The notes below the pieces were generated by a model. That model made no database searches, was not told the DNA's origin, and saw only the letters and a list, made by a program, of their open reading frames with translations. Shown in pieces: positions 53,691-62,959 of a DNA stretch of 64,000 nucleotides (the first letter of the stretch is position 1; each line of letters starts with the position of its first letter). Source of the DNA: Streptomyces shenzhenensis (GTDB lineage: Bacteria; Actinomycetota; Actinomycetes; Streptomycetales; Streptomycetaceae); NCBI RefSeq assembly GCF_021462265.1, contig NZ_JAJONF010000004.1, positions 359,217-423,216 on the forward strand, written 5' to 3'. Both the position numbers and the translations under genes were made by a program.

Positions 53691-54364
53691 CCAGAGTGCT
53701 CGTGGTCGACGACCAGTTCCTCATCCGCGCCGGGCTGGTGGGCCTGCTGGAGGCCGCCCCCGGGTTCGAGGTGGCCGGCGAGGCGGGGGACGGCGCGGAG
53801 GCGGTGCGGCTGGCCGCCGAGACCCGGCCCGACGTCGTCCTCATGGACATCCGCATGCCGGGCGTCAACGGCATCGAGGCCACCGAGCGCATCCTCGCCC
53901 AGGCGGCCGCGCCCGCGCCCCGCATCCTCGTCCTCACCACCTTCGACCTCGACGAGTACGTGTACGGCGCGCTGCGCGCCGGCGCCTCCGGGTTCCTCCT
54001 CAAGGACTCCGGCCCCGAACGGCTGCTGACCGCCATCACCGCGGTGGACGGTGGTGACGCCCTGTTCGCGCCCAGCGTCACCCGGCGCCTGGTCGAGGCC
54101 TTCGCCCGCCGGCACGGCCCCGGCCTCGACGCCGTGTCACCGCCCGGCCTGGACGTGCTGACCTCCCGCGAGGTCGAGGTCCTCAAACTCACCGCGCGCG
54201 GGCTGTCCAACCTGGAGATCGCCGACCGCCTCTACATCAGCGAGGCGACCGTGAAGACCCACCTCAACCGCACCATGACCAAGCTCGACCTGGGCAGCCG
54301 GGCGCAGGCGGTGGTGGTGGCGTACGAGACGGGGCTGGTGACGCCGGGCAACCCGGCGAACTGA
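53687..54364 (+). CDS. NarL/LuxR-family response regulator
   Basis: A 225-residue regulator, partner of the preceding kinase. The receiver domain shows RVLVVDDQFLIRAGLVGLLE, the phospho-Asp in DVVLMDIRMPGVNGIEAT and Lys in GFLLKDSGPERLL. The LuxR HTH is LTSREVEVLKLTARGLSNLE and IADRLYISEATVKTHLNRTM. Translationally coupled (ATGA). Targets are unknown. Confidence 0.94.
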   Translation: MTRVLVVDDQFLIRAGLVGLLEAAPGFEVAGEAGDGAEAVRLAAETRPDVVLMDIRMPGVNGIEATERILAQAAAPAPRILVLTTFDLDEYVYGALRAGASGFLLKDSGPERLLTAITAVDGGDALFAPSVTRRLVEAFARRHGPGLDAVSPPGLDVLTSREVEVLKLTARGLSNLEIADRLYISEATVKTHLNRTMTKLDLGSRAQAVVVAYETGLVTPGNPAN

Positions 54365-54511
54365 CCGGCCCGTCGGCCGTGGTCCGTCCCGGGGAGTTGT
54401 CCGAAAGGCGGCCCGTCCCCTCCCCCGAGCAGGACGGACCGCCGTCCGGAACCAGCCTTCCCACCGGGCGGCGGCTGTTCAACGGCTGTCCGCCGGCTGT
54501 GGCAGAGAGGT

Positions 54512-54561
54512 GACGGTTCCGCTACGGGCCGCCCGTACCGACGCGGCCTGCGGGAACCGTC
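54512..54561. repeat. Long imperfect hairpin
   Basis: GACGGTTCC (54512-54520) and GGAACCGTC (54553-54561) enclose a smaller palindrome, TACGGGCCGCCCGTA (54523-54537). It may end the two-component transcript or be a protein site; no T-tract follows. Confidence 0.45.
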
Positions 54562-54593
54562 CTGCCGCCCGCCGTCGTCACCGGCTCTGAACT

Positions 54594-54659
54594 GGCAACT
54601 GAGCGACAACCGACTGACAACTGACCGACAGCCAACGGGCAGCCGGCGGGCAACGTGGC
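54594..54659. repeat. Six 11-bp phased tandem repeats
   Basis: Six consecutive 11-bp units: GGCAACTGAGC, GACAACCGACT, GACAACTGACC, GACAGCCAACG, GGCAGCCGGCG, GGCAACGTGGC. All keep G-rCArc at the start. One turn of DNA per unit puts the motif on one face. They lie 19-84 bp before the HTH/membrane gene start. Confidence 0.7.
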
Positions 54660-54677
54660 GGGCCGTGGAGGTGCGTG

Positions 54678-55151
54678 ATGGGCGGCTGGCAGCCGCTGCC
54701 GGAGGGACTCCCGCCGGAGGTACGGCACTTCGTGGAGCAACTGCGGCTCCTCAAGGACGCCACCGGCCTCAGCCTGGTCGCGCTGGGGGCCCGTACCGCG
54801 TACAGCAAGTCCTCCTGGCAGCGCTACCTCAACGCGGTGCAGCCGCCGCCCCGCCAGGCCGTCGTCGCGCTGTGCCGGGTCGCGGGCCTGGCCGGTGCCG
54901 ACGCCGAACGGCACGCCGTGCGCTGGGAACTCGCCGTCGAGGCCTGGCCGCGCCCGGCGGCGACCACGCCGGACGGCCCTGCGGGCGCCGGGGCGGCGGA
55001 GGGGTACGAGGACGATCCGACCCTCCCGTGGTGGGACCGGCCCGAGCAGGACCCGGCGCCCCACCCGCACAGCCGGCTCCTGCTGTGCGCGGTCCTGCTG
55101 CTGCTCGCGCTGCTCCTCGTGGCGGTCGTCGGTGCCGTGACGCTCGGGTGA
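54678..55151 (+). CDS. HTH domain protein with C-terminal membrane helix
   Basis: A 157-residue protein. The N-terminal ~70 residues are an Xre-like helix-turn-helix (FVEQLRLLKDATGLSLVALG, then ARTAYSKSSWQRYLNAVQPP, PRQAVVALCRVAGL). A Pro/Asp/Glu linker leads to one C-terminal transmembrane helix (LLLCAVLLLLALLLVAVVGA). A DNA-binding head on a membrane anchor fits a membrane-tethered regulator, similar to RodZ-like or WhiJ-like proteins. The ATG at 54678 has GGAGG 6 bp upstream; GTG at 54675 is less well spaced. It is paralogous to the larger gene 450 bp downstream. Confidence 0.82.
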   Translation: MGGWQPLPEGLPPEVRHFVEQLRLLKDATGLSLVALGARTAYSKSSWQRYLNAVQPPPRQAVVALCRVAGLAGADAERHAVRWELAVEAWPRPAATTPDGPAGAGAAEGYEDDPTLPWWDRPEQDPAPHPHSRLLLCAVLLLLALLLVAVVGAVTLG

Positions 55152-55601
55152 GCTGTGCGCCCTGTGACCTGCGAGGTCACGACGGGATGGCCGGTGTGTC
55201 GATGTGTCGACAAGTTCGCGGACGGATCACGAAGCCGGTCCGCAATCGGGCTAACGTCTCCCAGTGGGACGAGCCGGAGGCCCGTTGGACCGTGCGGCGG
55301 TCGGCGTGCGACGGTGCTGCCGGGCGGCCCAGTGCTCCTGTGCGCCCCCTGCCCGGGGACTGTCCTCCGGGGCTGCCGCATCCCGATGGGTAGCCAGAAC
55401 GGGGACCGCCGTGGGGCGCCGCGCGTAGGGGGAAGACGCGGGGCAGGAAACGGCGCCGAACCGGCGGACACCCGAACCGGCGCACACCGGGCCGGGGAAA
55501 CCGGTGGAACCGTGAAAGCGGTGGAACCGGAGGAGGCGGTGGAAGCGGTGGGAACGGTGGAAACCGGGGGAAAGGGGACCGGGGAATGATGGGGGGAAGC
55601 A
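55152..55601. other. Intergenic region with purine-rich repeats
   Basis: A 450-bp gap. From 55499 to 55575 the plus strand is a purine-rich tract of irregular 9-bp units such as GAAGCGGTG, GGAACGGTG and GAAACCGGG. One frame through it encodes Glu/Val/Thr-rich sequence, but it has no credible start or domain, so no gene is called. Confidence 0.5.
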
Positions 55602-56663
55602 ATGCCTCGTTGGAAAGCTCTGCCGGATGAACTCGATCCGCAGGTCAAGGAGTTCGCGACCCAGTTGCGGCGGCTCGTGGACCGCGGTGGGCTGAGCGTC
55701 GCGGCACTGTCCGACCGCACCGGCTACGCCAAGTCGTCCTGGGAGCGCTATCTCAACGGCCGTCTGCTGGCGCCCAAGGGCGCGGTGGTCGCGCTCGCCG
55801 AGGTCACCGGCACCGATCCCGTCCACCTCACGACCATGTGGGAGCTGGCCGAACGGGCCTGGAGCCGTTCCGAGATGCGCCACGACATGACGATGGAGGC
55901 GATCCGGATCGCCCAGGCGCGGGCCGCGCTGGGGGAGTTCGGCGCGCCGCCGGCCACATCCGCGTCCGCGAGCGCCGCCGGGGGCGGCAAGGCGCCGCGT
56001 CGGGCGGCCGGCGCCGTCGCGACGCCGGGGATCGCCGGGCCGGCGGGGGTCTCGCCCGCGATTCCGTCCCAGCCGACGGCCCCCGACGCGAACCGCCGCG
56101 AGGGCACCCGCTCCCGCGGCCCGGCCACGCCCCCGCCCGCCGCCCCGCACGGCGGCGGCAGGCGCCGGCTGTCGATGTTCCTCGCCGGGGTCGTGGGCGT
56201 GGTCGTGGTCGTCGCCGCCGCCGTCCTCTTCCTCACCGGAGGCGACGGCGGTGGGAAGAAGAACCAGGGCGGCGGCGCCTCGGCCACCCCGTCCACCCCG
56301 TCCACCGGCACCAGCAGCGAGCTTCCGGCGGGGGTGAAGTGCGCGGGCGCCGGCTGCACCGGCAAGGACGCGGAGGCGATGGGGTGCAGCGGCGACCTCG
56401 TGACCACCGCCAAGACGGTCACGGTCGGCGCGACCACCCTGGAGGTCCGCTACAGCAGGACCTGCGGCGCCGCGTGGGGCCGTATCACGGGCGCCGCCCA
56501 GGGCGACTCGGTCCGGGTCACGGCCGGCACCACCACGGAGCGCGGCTCGATCACGGCCACCGGCGACACGATCGCCTACACGCCGATGGTGGCGGTGCGG
56601 GACGCGGCGGCGGCGAAGGCCTGCGCCACGCTGGCGTCGGGGCAGCGGGGGTGCACGGCGTGA
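55602..56663 (+). CDS. HTH/membrane protein with external DUF2690-like domain
   Basis: A 353-residue protein with the same plan as its smaller neighbour. The HTH is at about 15-75 (FATQLRRLVDRGGLSVAALS, then DRTGYAKSSWERYLNGRLLA). A long Ala/Pro/Gly linker follows, then a transmembrane helix near 193-213 (MFLAGVVGVVVVVAAAVLFL). The external C-terminal domain of about 110 residues has four Cys (KCAGAGCTGKDAEAMGCSGD and RTCGAAWGRI), typical of DUF2690. It probably links an extracellular or wall signal to DNA. The start is the ATG at 55602 after GGGGGGAAGCA. No partner gene is evident. Confidence 0.86.
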   Translation: MPRWKALPDELDPQVKEFATQLRRLVDRGGLSVAALSDRTGYAKSSWERYLNGRLLAPKGAVVALAEVTGTDPVHLTTMWELAERAWSRSEMRHDMTMEAIRIAQARAALGEFGAPPATSASASAAGGGKAPRRAAGAVATPGIAGPAGVSPAIPSQPTAPDANRREGTRSRGPATPPPAAPHGGGRRRLSMFLAGVVGVVVVVAAAVLFLTGGDGGGKKNQGGGASATPSTPSTGTSSELPAGVKCAGAGCTGKDAEAMGCSGDLVTTAKTVTVGATTLEVRYSRTCGAAWGRITGAAQGDSVRVTAGTTTERGSITATGDTIAYTPMVAVRDAAAAKACATLASGQRGCTA

Positions 56664-58063
<1,400 letters not shown>

Positions 58064-58077
58064 GCCTCCCGCACGCA

Positions 58078-58116
58078 ACGGGCCCCGTTCCGGTCTCCAC
58101 CGGGGCGGGGCCCGTT
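58078..58116 (+). terminator. Terminator of mdh
   Basis: AACGGGCCCCG (58078-58088) pairs perfectly with CGGGGCCCGTT (58106-58116) across a 17-base loop, 15 bp after the mdh stop. Confidence 0.82.
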
Positions 58117-58188
58117 CCCGTGCTCCACCAGAGCGGGGCCCGTTCCCGTGCTCCACCAGAGCGGGGCCCGTTCCCGTGCTCCCCGGCA
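58105..58188 (+). repeat. Three 28-bp tandem repeats within the mdh terminator
   Basis: GCGGGGCCCGTTCCCGTGCT plus CCACCAGA begins at 58105, 58133 and 58161, the third copy being incomplete. Each copy brings another CGGGGCCCGTT arm that can pair with the single upstream arm at 58078. Confidence 0.88.
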
Positions 58189-58471
58189 TTGCCCGCGACG
58201 GGGACCCGGACCTGCCGGCCGGGCCGGACGCCGAGGCCGGCGAGCTGGTCGTCGATCGACGGACGCGTGGGGGAGGACCCGCCGGCCGGCTTCTGACCGG
58301 CCGGCGGCGTGCCGAGACGCCGCTCCCTGGCCGGTCAGATCTTCGTTCATTTAATTTCAGTATTCGCGGGGTGCGATCAGCCGCATATTCATAATTTCTT
58401 CCCCGTCGCCTCTTCCGGGTGACTGAATTCCCCCGAACGCTCCAAATCCTGCCCCGGGTGGCGGTCGTTAG
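58189..58471. other. Intergenic region with AT-rich promoter patch
   Basis: About 280 bp. A GCCGGCCGG-rich inverted repeat lies near 58280-58305. 58330-58405 is markedly AT-rich (TTCATTTAATTTCAG, CATATTCATAATTTC), probably the promoter of the small gene that follows. No coding sequence is seen. Confidence 0.45.
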
Positions 58472-58651
58472 GTGACCGTGACGCGATTGGACTGGTGCAC
58501 AGCAGAAGATCATCCGACAACCGTGCTGCGCTGGCTCGGTGGTATGGATATCACTTCATGCTCGGACCTGCTCGATGATTTCCTGAAGAGCATCAATACG
58601 ATGGAAAGCGAGTATCGGCGGACCATGGCGGATCTGTACGGGGCGTCCTGA
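58472..58651 (+). CDS. Small 59-residue acidic protein
   Basis: A short gene that reads well: VTRLDWCTAEDHPTTVLRWL, then MDITSCSDLLDDFLKSINTM and ESEYRRTMADLYGAS. The product is acidic and helical with two Cys and no known motif. The GTG at 58472 is the best start; GTG 58478 or ATG 58544 are alternatives, and no strong ribosome site decides it. Codon use is more AT-rich than the core genes. It ends 23 bp before the DUF2637 gene, on the same strand, so the two probably form one operon. Confidence 0.6.
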   Translation: MTVTRLDWCTAEDHPTTVLRWLGGMDITSCSDLLDDFLKSINTMESEYRRTMADLYGAS

Positions 58652-58674
58652 GACAGGGTGCGGAGGTTAATTCG

Positions 58675-59364
58675 ATGGACGGGATTCAACACGACTCAGG
58701 TCCGGGGCTCTACGACCACACCGGCTTCCGTGATCACCCCGGTCTCTACGACCACGCCTGGGGCGTCTCGGAGCCGGACGGCGCTCACAATGACTGGGAC
58801 CCGGTCGAGGAACTGGCGCAGATACTGTCCGCACCGACCGGTGTGAACGCGGCCCCCACCCTGCTGGACGGGCCGGCCCAGCGCCGGGGCGGCCGCCGCC
58901 GGGGCCGCCGCGACTCCCACCTGCTCGACGGCGGCCGGAGCTTCACGCACATCACGCTCCTGATCGTGGCGGTCTCACTGTGCGCGGTGTTCATGCTGGC
59001 CTGGTCCGTCTGCTACTCCTACGCGCAACTGCGCGGCATCGCCTCGTCGGTGCTCCCCGGAGGGCTGGCGCGGTACTGGCCGCTGACCGTCTACGGCCCG
59101 TGGTTCGTGGCCGCGCTGTCCGTCCTGCGGGCCACCGCGCAGCGCCGGAGCGCCCGGCGGTCCTGGTGTGTCGTACTGGCCGCCTCCGCCGTCGCCGTGG
59201 GCCTGTGCATCAGCCACTCCTCCCACGCGCTGCTGTCCTTAGTGATCTTCGGGATCCCGCCCGTCACCGCCCTGGTCTGTTTCTGGGAGCTCGTGGGCCA
59301 GATCTCGACCCGGAACCGGCCCCGGCACGCCATGCCCCCCGCCTCGGCGAGCGCCACACCCTGA
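58675..59364 (+). CDS. DUF2637-like membrane protein
   Basis: A 229-residue protein. The first ~95 residues are hydrophilic, with a small repeat (GLYDHTGFRDHPGLYDHAW). Four membrane helices follow: THITLLIVAVSLCAVFMLAW, WPLTVYGPWFVAALSVLRAT, WCVVLAASAVAVGLCISHSS and LLSLVIFGIPPVTALVCFWE. The VSLCAVFMLAWSVCYSYAQL region resembles DUF2637/SpdB2-type proteins, which occur on chromosomes and in Streptomyces plasmid-spread loci. The ATG at 58675 follows GGAGG with 8-bp spacing. The function is unknown. Confidence 0.82.
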   Translation: MDGIQHDSGPGLYDHTGFRDHPGLYDHAWGVSEPDGAHNDWDPVEELAQILSAPTGVNAAPTLLDGPAQRRGGRRRGRRDSHLLDGGRSFTHITLLIVAVSLCAVFMLAWSVCYSYAQLRGIASSVLPGGLARYWPLTVYGPWFVAALSVLRATAQRRSARRSWCVVLAASAVAVGLCISHSSHALLSLVIFGIPPVTALVCFWELVGQISTRNRPRHAMPPASASATP

Positions 59365-59557
59365 ACCCGACAGCGGCACGGCCCCTCGCCCCTCGAAAAA
59401 CGTCTGTCCCGTTCCGTCCGACTGTTCAGTGACGCCGCACACGTCCGGCCGACGATTGCGCATGCGATTCGAGGCCGAAGCCGAGGGCAGGCGCCGGCGG
59501 TCCCCGAGTGCGGCCTGAATGCCGCACAGGGGTACCGAACAGGAACGGAAGGCAGTA

Positions 59558-59917
59558 CCGATCACGGCGGACAGCACGGCACGAGCGACCGTCCATGCCG
59601 GAGGAGAGTGGCCGGCGGCCGTCTCCGGCGCGAGGCGCGAGACCATCGCCCCGGCGGACGGCCTGCCCTTCACCGTCGTCGCCGAGGGCGACGAGAGGGA
59701 CGCGGAGGCGGCGGTGGCAGCCGCCTGGCGCGCCTTCGACACCGGCCATCGGCCACCGGCCCCGGACCCCCGTCGCCGAGCGCGCCGCCCTGCTCCGCTG
59801 GGTGGCCGGCCTCCTCGTACGCGACCGCGAACAGCTCGGGCTGCTGGAGAGCCGGACGCGGGCAAGACAGTCGAGGAGGGCCGCGTCGACATCGGCTGCG
59901 TCGCCGACGCCTTCTAG
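59558..59917 (+). pseudogene. Aldehyde dehydrogenase relic (truncated, frameshifted)
   Basis: The start of an aldehyde dehydrogenase is readable but broken. The first frame gives VHAGGEWPAAVSGARRETIA and EAAVAAAWRAFDTG up to about 59747. The sequence then continues in another frame (RTPVAERAALLRWVAGLLVR, DREQLGLLES), and returns to the first frame for AGKTVEEGRVDIGCVADAF before TAG at 59915. Two compensating frameshifts and loss of about 370 C-terminal residues, including the catalytic Cys and Glu, leave about 115 codons. No proper start codon is evident. The parent was of betaine/aldehyde-dehydrogenase type. Confidence 0.72.
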
Positions 59918-60648
59918 TCCACTCCTCGTCCAGAGGCCTCAGGCCAGGGCTTCTGGAGCGACCGCAGCGCCAGGCGCAGCAGGCCCGGGCCGAAGGTGAT
60001 CCGGGTGGCGCCGAGTGCGCCGAGCTCGGCGGGCGTGGGGCTGGTGCCGTCCGGGCGGGCGTACATGTTGAGCGGGCCCTTGATGCCGGAGCGGAGCAGG
60101 GGCAGTACGGCGGTCGGGGCGTGGATCGGGTAGACGCAGTCGGCGCCGGCCGCGCCGTACAGCGCGGCCCGCTCGATCGCCCGGTCGGGGTCGGTGACCC
60201 CGCGGGCGAAGGTGTCGACACGGGCGTTGAGGAACAGCCGGTCACCGGCGGCCGAGCGGACCTCGGCGAGCCACTCGGCGTGCCGGTGCGGGTCCTTGAG
60301 GACACCCCCGCTGGAGTCCTCAAGGTTGCAGCCGACCACCCCGGCCTCCAGCAGGCGCTCGACCAGCTCCTGCGGCGCCAGCCCGTAGCCGTCCTCCACG
60401 TCCGCCGACACCGGCACGTCCACGGCCCGCGTGATCCGCGCGAGGGCCGCGAACATCTCCGCCGCCGGGGTCTCGCCGTCCGCGTACCCCAGACTCGCCG
60501 CGACTCCGGCGCTGGGCGTGGCCAGCGCCGGGAACCCGGCATCCACCAGGGCCCGGGCACTGGCCGCGTCCCACGGGCCGGGCAGGATCAGCGGGTCACC
60601 GGGCGGGCGCCCGTAGTGCAGAGCCCGGAAGGCCGCGGCGTCGGTCAC
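59914..60648 (-). CDS. Isocitrate lyase/PEP mutase family protein
   Basis: A 244-residue protein of the PEP mutase/isocitrate lyase superfamily, Mg-dependent enzymes that cleave or shift C-C or P-C bonds in 2-oxo or hydroxy acids. Landmarks are the N-terminal LILPGPWDAASARALVDAGF, TPSAGVAASLGYADGE, Mg-ligand region VPVSADVEDGYG, GCNLEDSSGG, and LFLNARVDTF. It lacks the isocitrate-lyase KKCGH loop, so it is not an isocitrate lyase. The substrate is unknown (2-methylisocitrate- or oxaloacetate-type are options). The GTG at 60648 overlaps the AhpD-like stop (GTGA), giving a coupled pair. Confidence 0.87.
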   Translation of the reverse strand: MTDAAAFRALHYGRPPGDPLILPGPWDAASARALVDAGFPALATPSAGVAASLGYADGETPAAEMFAALARITRAVDVPVSADVEDGYGLAPQELVERLLEAGVVGCNLEDSSGGVLKDPHRHAEWLAEVRSAAGDRLFLNARVDTFARGVTDPDRAIERAALYGAAGADCVYPIHAPTAVLPLLRSGIKGPLNMYARPDGTSPTPAELGALGATRITFGPGLLRLALRSLQKPWPEASGRGVD

Positions 60649-61142
60649 GCGTGCTGCCCCGGCTGGTAGTGCCCCGGCACCAGACGGAAGGTCACCCCGA
60701 ACCGGTTCCACGCGTTGATCACCGTGATCGCGGCGATCAGCTGCGCCAGCTCCGCCTCCTCGAAGTGCTTGGCGGCCCGCTCGTACACGTCGTCCGGCAC
60801 GAAACCGTCGGTCAGGACGGTCACCGCGTCCGTCAGCGCCAGCGCCGCCAGCTCCTTCTCCGTGTAGAAGTGCGCCGACTCCTCCCACGCGCTCAGCTGG
60901 ATGACCCGCTCGACGCTCTCGCCCCCCGCGAGCGCGTCCTTGCTGTGCATGTCCAGGCAGAACGCGCAGTGGTTGAGCTGCGAGGCCCGGATCTTCACCA
61001 GCTCCAGGAGCTTCGGGTCGAGGCCCTTGCGGGCGGCGGTGTCCAGCCGGACCATCGCCCGGTAGACGTCGGGGGCCAGCTCCGACCAGGGCAGACGGGG
61101 GGAGTGTTCGGGCGCGTACTGGGGGGTGTCTTCAGTGGTCAT
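60645..61142 (-). CDS. Carboxymuconolactone decarboxylase/AhpD-like protein
   Basis: A 165-residue AhpD-like protein with the redox CxxC and following His (NHCAFCLDMHSKDAL), the signature of alkylhydroperoxidase-like CMD family members. The upstream KLLELVKIRASQLNH helix is typical. It may act as a peroxidase or disulfide partner. First gene of a two-gene unit with the PEP-mutase-like gene, divergent from the MocR-type regulator whose start is 46 bp away. Start ATG at 61142. Confidence 0.9.
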   Translation of the reverse strand: MTTEDTPQYAPEHSPRLPWSELAPDVYRAMVRLDTAARKGLDPKLLELVKIRASQLNHCAFCLDMHSKDALAGGESVERVIQLSAWEESAHFYTEKELAALALTDAVTVLTDGFVPDDVYERAAKHFEEAELAQLIAAITVINAWNRFGVTFRLVPGHYQPGQHA

Positions 61143-61179
61143 GTCTCGACCCTAGGAGCCGAGCAGCCCAGGAGTATGG

Positions 61180-61193
61180 TCCATTTGCATGGA
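61180..61193. promoter_or_regulatory. Candidate MocR operator over the regulator start
   Basis: TCCAT (61180-61184), TTGC, ATGGA (61189-61193) is a perfect 5+5 dyad that includes the regulator's own ATG, within TATGGTCCAT and GAATGTATGG. MocR-type regulators usually control the divergent gene and themselves from one such site. Confidence 0.45.
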
Positions 61194-62679
61194 GAATGTA
61201 TGGGCCACTCGACCGGATCGGCCCACTCGACCCGATCGACCCGATCGGCCCACTCGGGCCGGCCGGGCCGGTCAGGCTGCTCTGGGCATCGATCTGCACC
61301 TGGAGCCGGCCGCGGGACCGGGCCTGCGCCGGGGCCTGACCGACGCCCTGCGCGAGGCCGTGCGCAGCGGCCGGCTGCTCCCCGGCACCCGGCTGCCCTC
61401 CTCCCGCTCCCTCGCCGCCGACCTGGCCATCGCCCGCAACACCGTCGCCGACGCCTATGCCGACCTGGTCGCCGAGGGCTGGCTCACCGCCCGGCAGGGC
61501 TCCGGCACCCGGGTGGCGACGGGCCTGCCACCGGTGCGGCAGGCGCAGACCCCCGAGGGCAGGACCGCCCACCGGCCCGCCTACGACCTGCGTGCCGGCT
61601 CCCCCGACCTCTCCGCGTTCCCGCGCACCGAGTGGCTCAAGGCCGCCCGCCGCGCCCTCGCCGCCGCCCCCAACGAGGCCTTCGGCTACGGCGATCCACG
61701 CGGCCGCGCCGAACTGCGCACCGCGCTCGCCGCCTACCTCGCCCGTGCCCGGGGCGTGCGCGCCGACCCCGAACGGATCGTGATCTGCGCCGGGTTCGCA
61801 CACGGACTGAGCCTGCTCGGCCGCATGCTGCGGGCCCGCGGGGCGGACACGATCGCCGTGGAGTCGTACGGCCTCGACGAGCACTGGCGGTCGCTGACCA
61901 CGGCCGGTCTCCGCCAGGTCCCGCTGCCCTTCGACGAACTCGGCACGGACACCACGGAACTCGGCCGGGCTCCGGCCGCGGTGCTGCTGACCCCGTCCCA
62001 CCAGTTCCCGATGGGCGTGCCGCTGCACCACGACCGGCGGGCGGCGGTGGTGGACTGGGCGCGCCGCACCGGCGGCCTGGTCCTGGAGGACGACTACGAC
62101 GGCGAGTTCCGCTACGACCGCCGGCCCGTCGGCGCCCTCCAGGGCCTCGCCCCAGACGAGGTGGTCTACCTGGGCACCGCCAGCAAGTCCCTGGCCCCCG
62201 GGCTGCGGCTGGCCTGGATGGTGCTGCCGCCGGCCGTGGCCGGGGAGGCGACGGCGGTCAAGGGCGGCGTGGACACCTGCGGGGCGCTCGACCAGCTGAC
62301 GCTGGCCGAGTTCATCGCCTCCGGCGGCTACGACCGGCACGTCCGCGCGGCCCGCTCCCGCTACCGGCGGCGCCGGGACGCCCTGGTCCGGGCCCTCGCC
62401 GAGTGCGCCCCGGCGATCCGGGTCGCCGGCATCGCGGCGGGCCTGCACGTCGTACTGCGGCTGCCGCCCGGTACCCAGAGCCGGGTGATCCGGGCCGCCG
62501 CGGCCCGCGGCCTCGCCCTCGACGGCCTCACCCCGCGCCACCGCCACCCCGACGCGGCCACCGCACCCCCGGACGCCCTCGTCCTCGGCTACGGCACCCC
62601 GCCCGACCACGCCTGGTCGGGGGCGCTGGACATCCTGTGCGCGGTGCTGTCCGACCCGGCGGTGACCGACGGGGCCTGA
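61189..62679 (+). CDS. MocR-type regulator (GntR HTH fused to aminotransferase)
   Basis: A 496-residue PLP-dependent regulator. After an odd repeat (RPDRPTRPDRPDRPTR) the GntR-type winged helix is at about 40-110 (LTDALREAVRSGRLLPGTRL, PSSRSLAADLAIARNTVADA). The aminotransferase-like domain has VLLTPSHQFPMGVPL, the PLP-binding Asp in VLEDDYDGEFRYDR and the PLP Lys in YLGTASKSLAPGLRLAWMV. It senses PLP or an amino compound. Start ATG at 61189. The AhpD-like/PEP-mutase-like operon is its probable target, from the divergent layout. Confidence 0.92.
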   Translation: MENVWATRPDRPTRPDRPDRPTRAGRAGQAALGIDLHLEPAAGPGLRRGLTDALREAVRSGRLLPGTRLPSSRSLAADLAIARNTVADAYADLVAEGWLTARQGSGTRVATGLPPVRQAQTPEGRTAHRPAYDLRAGSPDLSAFPRTEWLKAARRALAAAPNEAFGYGDPRGRAELRTALAAYLARARGVRADPERIVICAGFAHGLSLLGRMLRARGADTIAVESYGLDEHWRSLTTAGLRQVPLPFDELGTDTTELGRAPAAVLLTPSHQFPMGVPLHHDRRAAVVDWARRTGGLVLEDDYDGEFRYDRRPVGALQGLAPDEVVYLGTASKSLAPGLRLAWMVLPPAVAGEATAVKGGVDTCGALDQLTLAEFIASGGYDRHVRAARSRYRRRRDALVRALAECAPAIRVAGIAAGLHVVLRLPPGTQSRVIRAAAARGLALDGLTPRHRHPDAATAPPDALVLGYGTPPDHAWSGALDILCAVLSDPAVTDGA

Positions 62680-62722
62680 TCCCCCGGCAAGGCGAGCTCC
62701 TGAAGGGTGCGCGAGCGCCTAA

Positions 62723-62790
62723 GGTGCGCGAGGTCCGTCGGGGTGCGCGACGTCCGTCGTCGGGGTGCGCCAGGCCCGCCGTCGGGGGGT
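62723..62790 (+). repeat. Degenerate ~20-bp repeats
   Basis: Three imperfect copies of GGTGCGCGAGGTCCGTCGG-like units at 62723, 62742 and 62764, in the 280-bp gap after the MocR gene. No gene is seen in this gap. Confidence 0.6.
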
Positions 62791-62959
62791 GCACAAGGCC
62801 CTCCCACCGGTGCGGTTCGCGCGCTCCTGGATCGGGGCGAGGGTCACCCCGGGCAGGACCGGCAGCCGGGGCGGCGGGTCCGCGCGGTCAGGGACGGGAC
62901 TTGCTCACCGGAGGGGGCGCGGCGGCGGCGACGGCCGCCTCGGCAACCGCGTCGGCCGC

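Noticed and set aside
55155..55589. A 144-codon frame between the two HTH/membrane genes
   Set aside because: Its C-terminal half is the translation of the purine-rich repeat tract, and it lacks a ribosome site and a recognisable domain.
58510..58692. A 60-codon minus-strand frame opposite the small gene at 58.47 kb
   Set aside because: The plus frame has better codon bias, a regular helical product and an operon position; the minus frame has no ribosome site.
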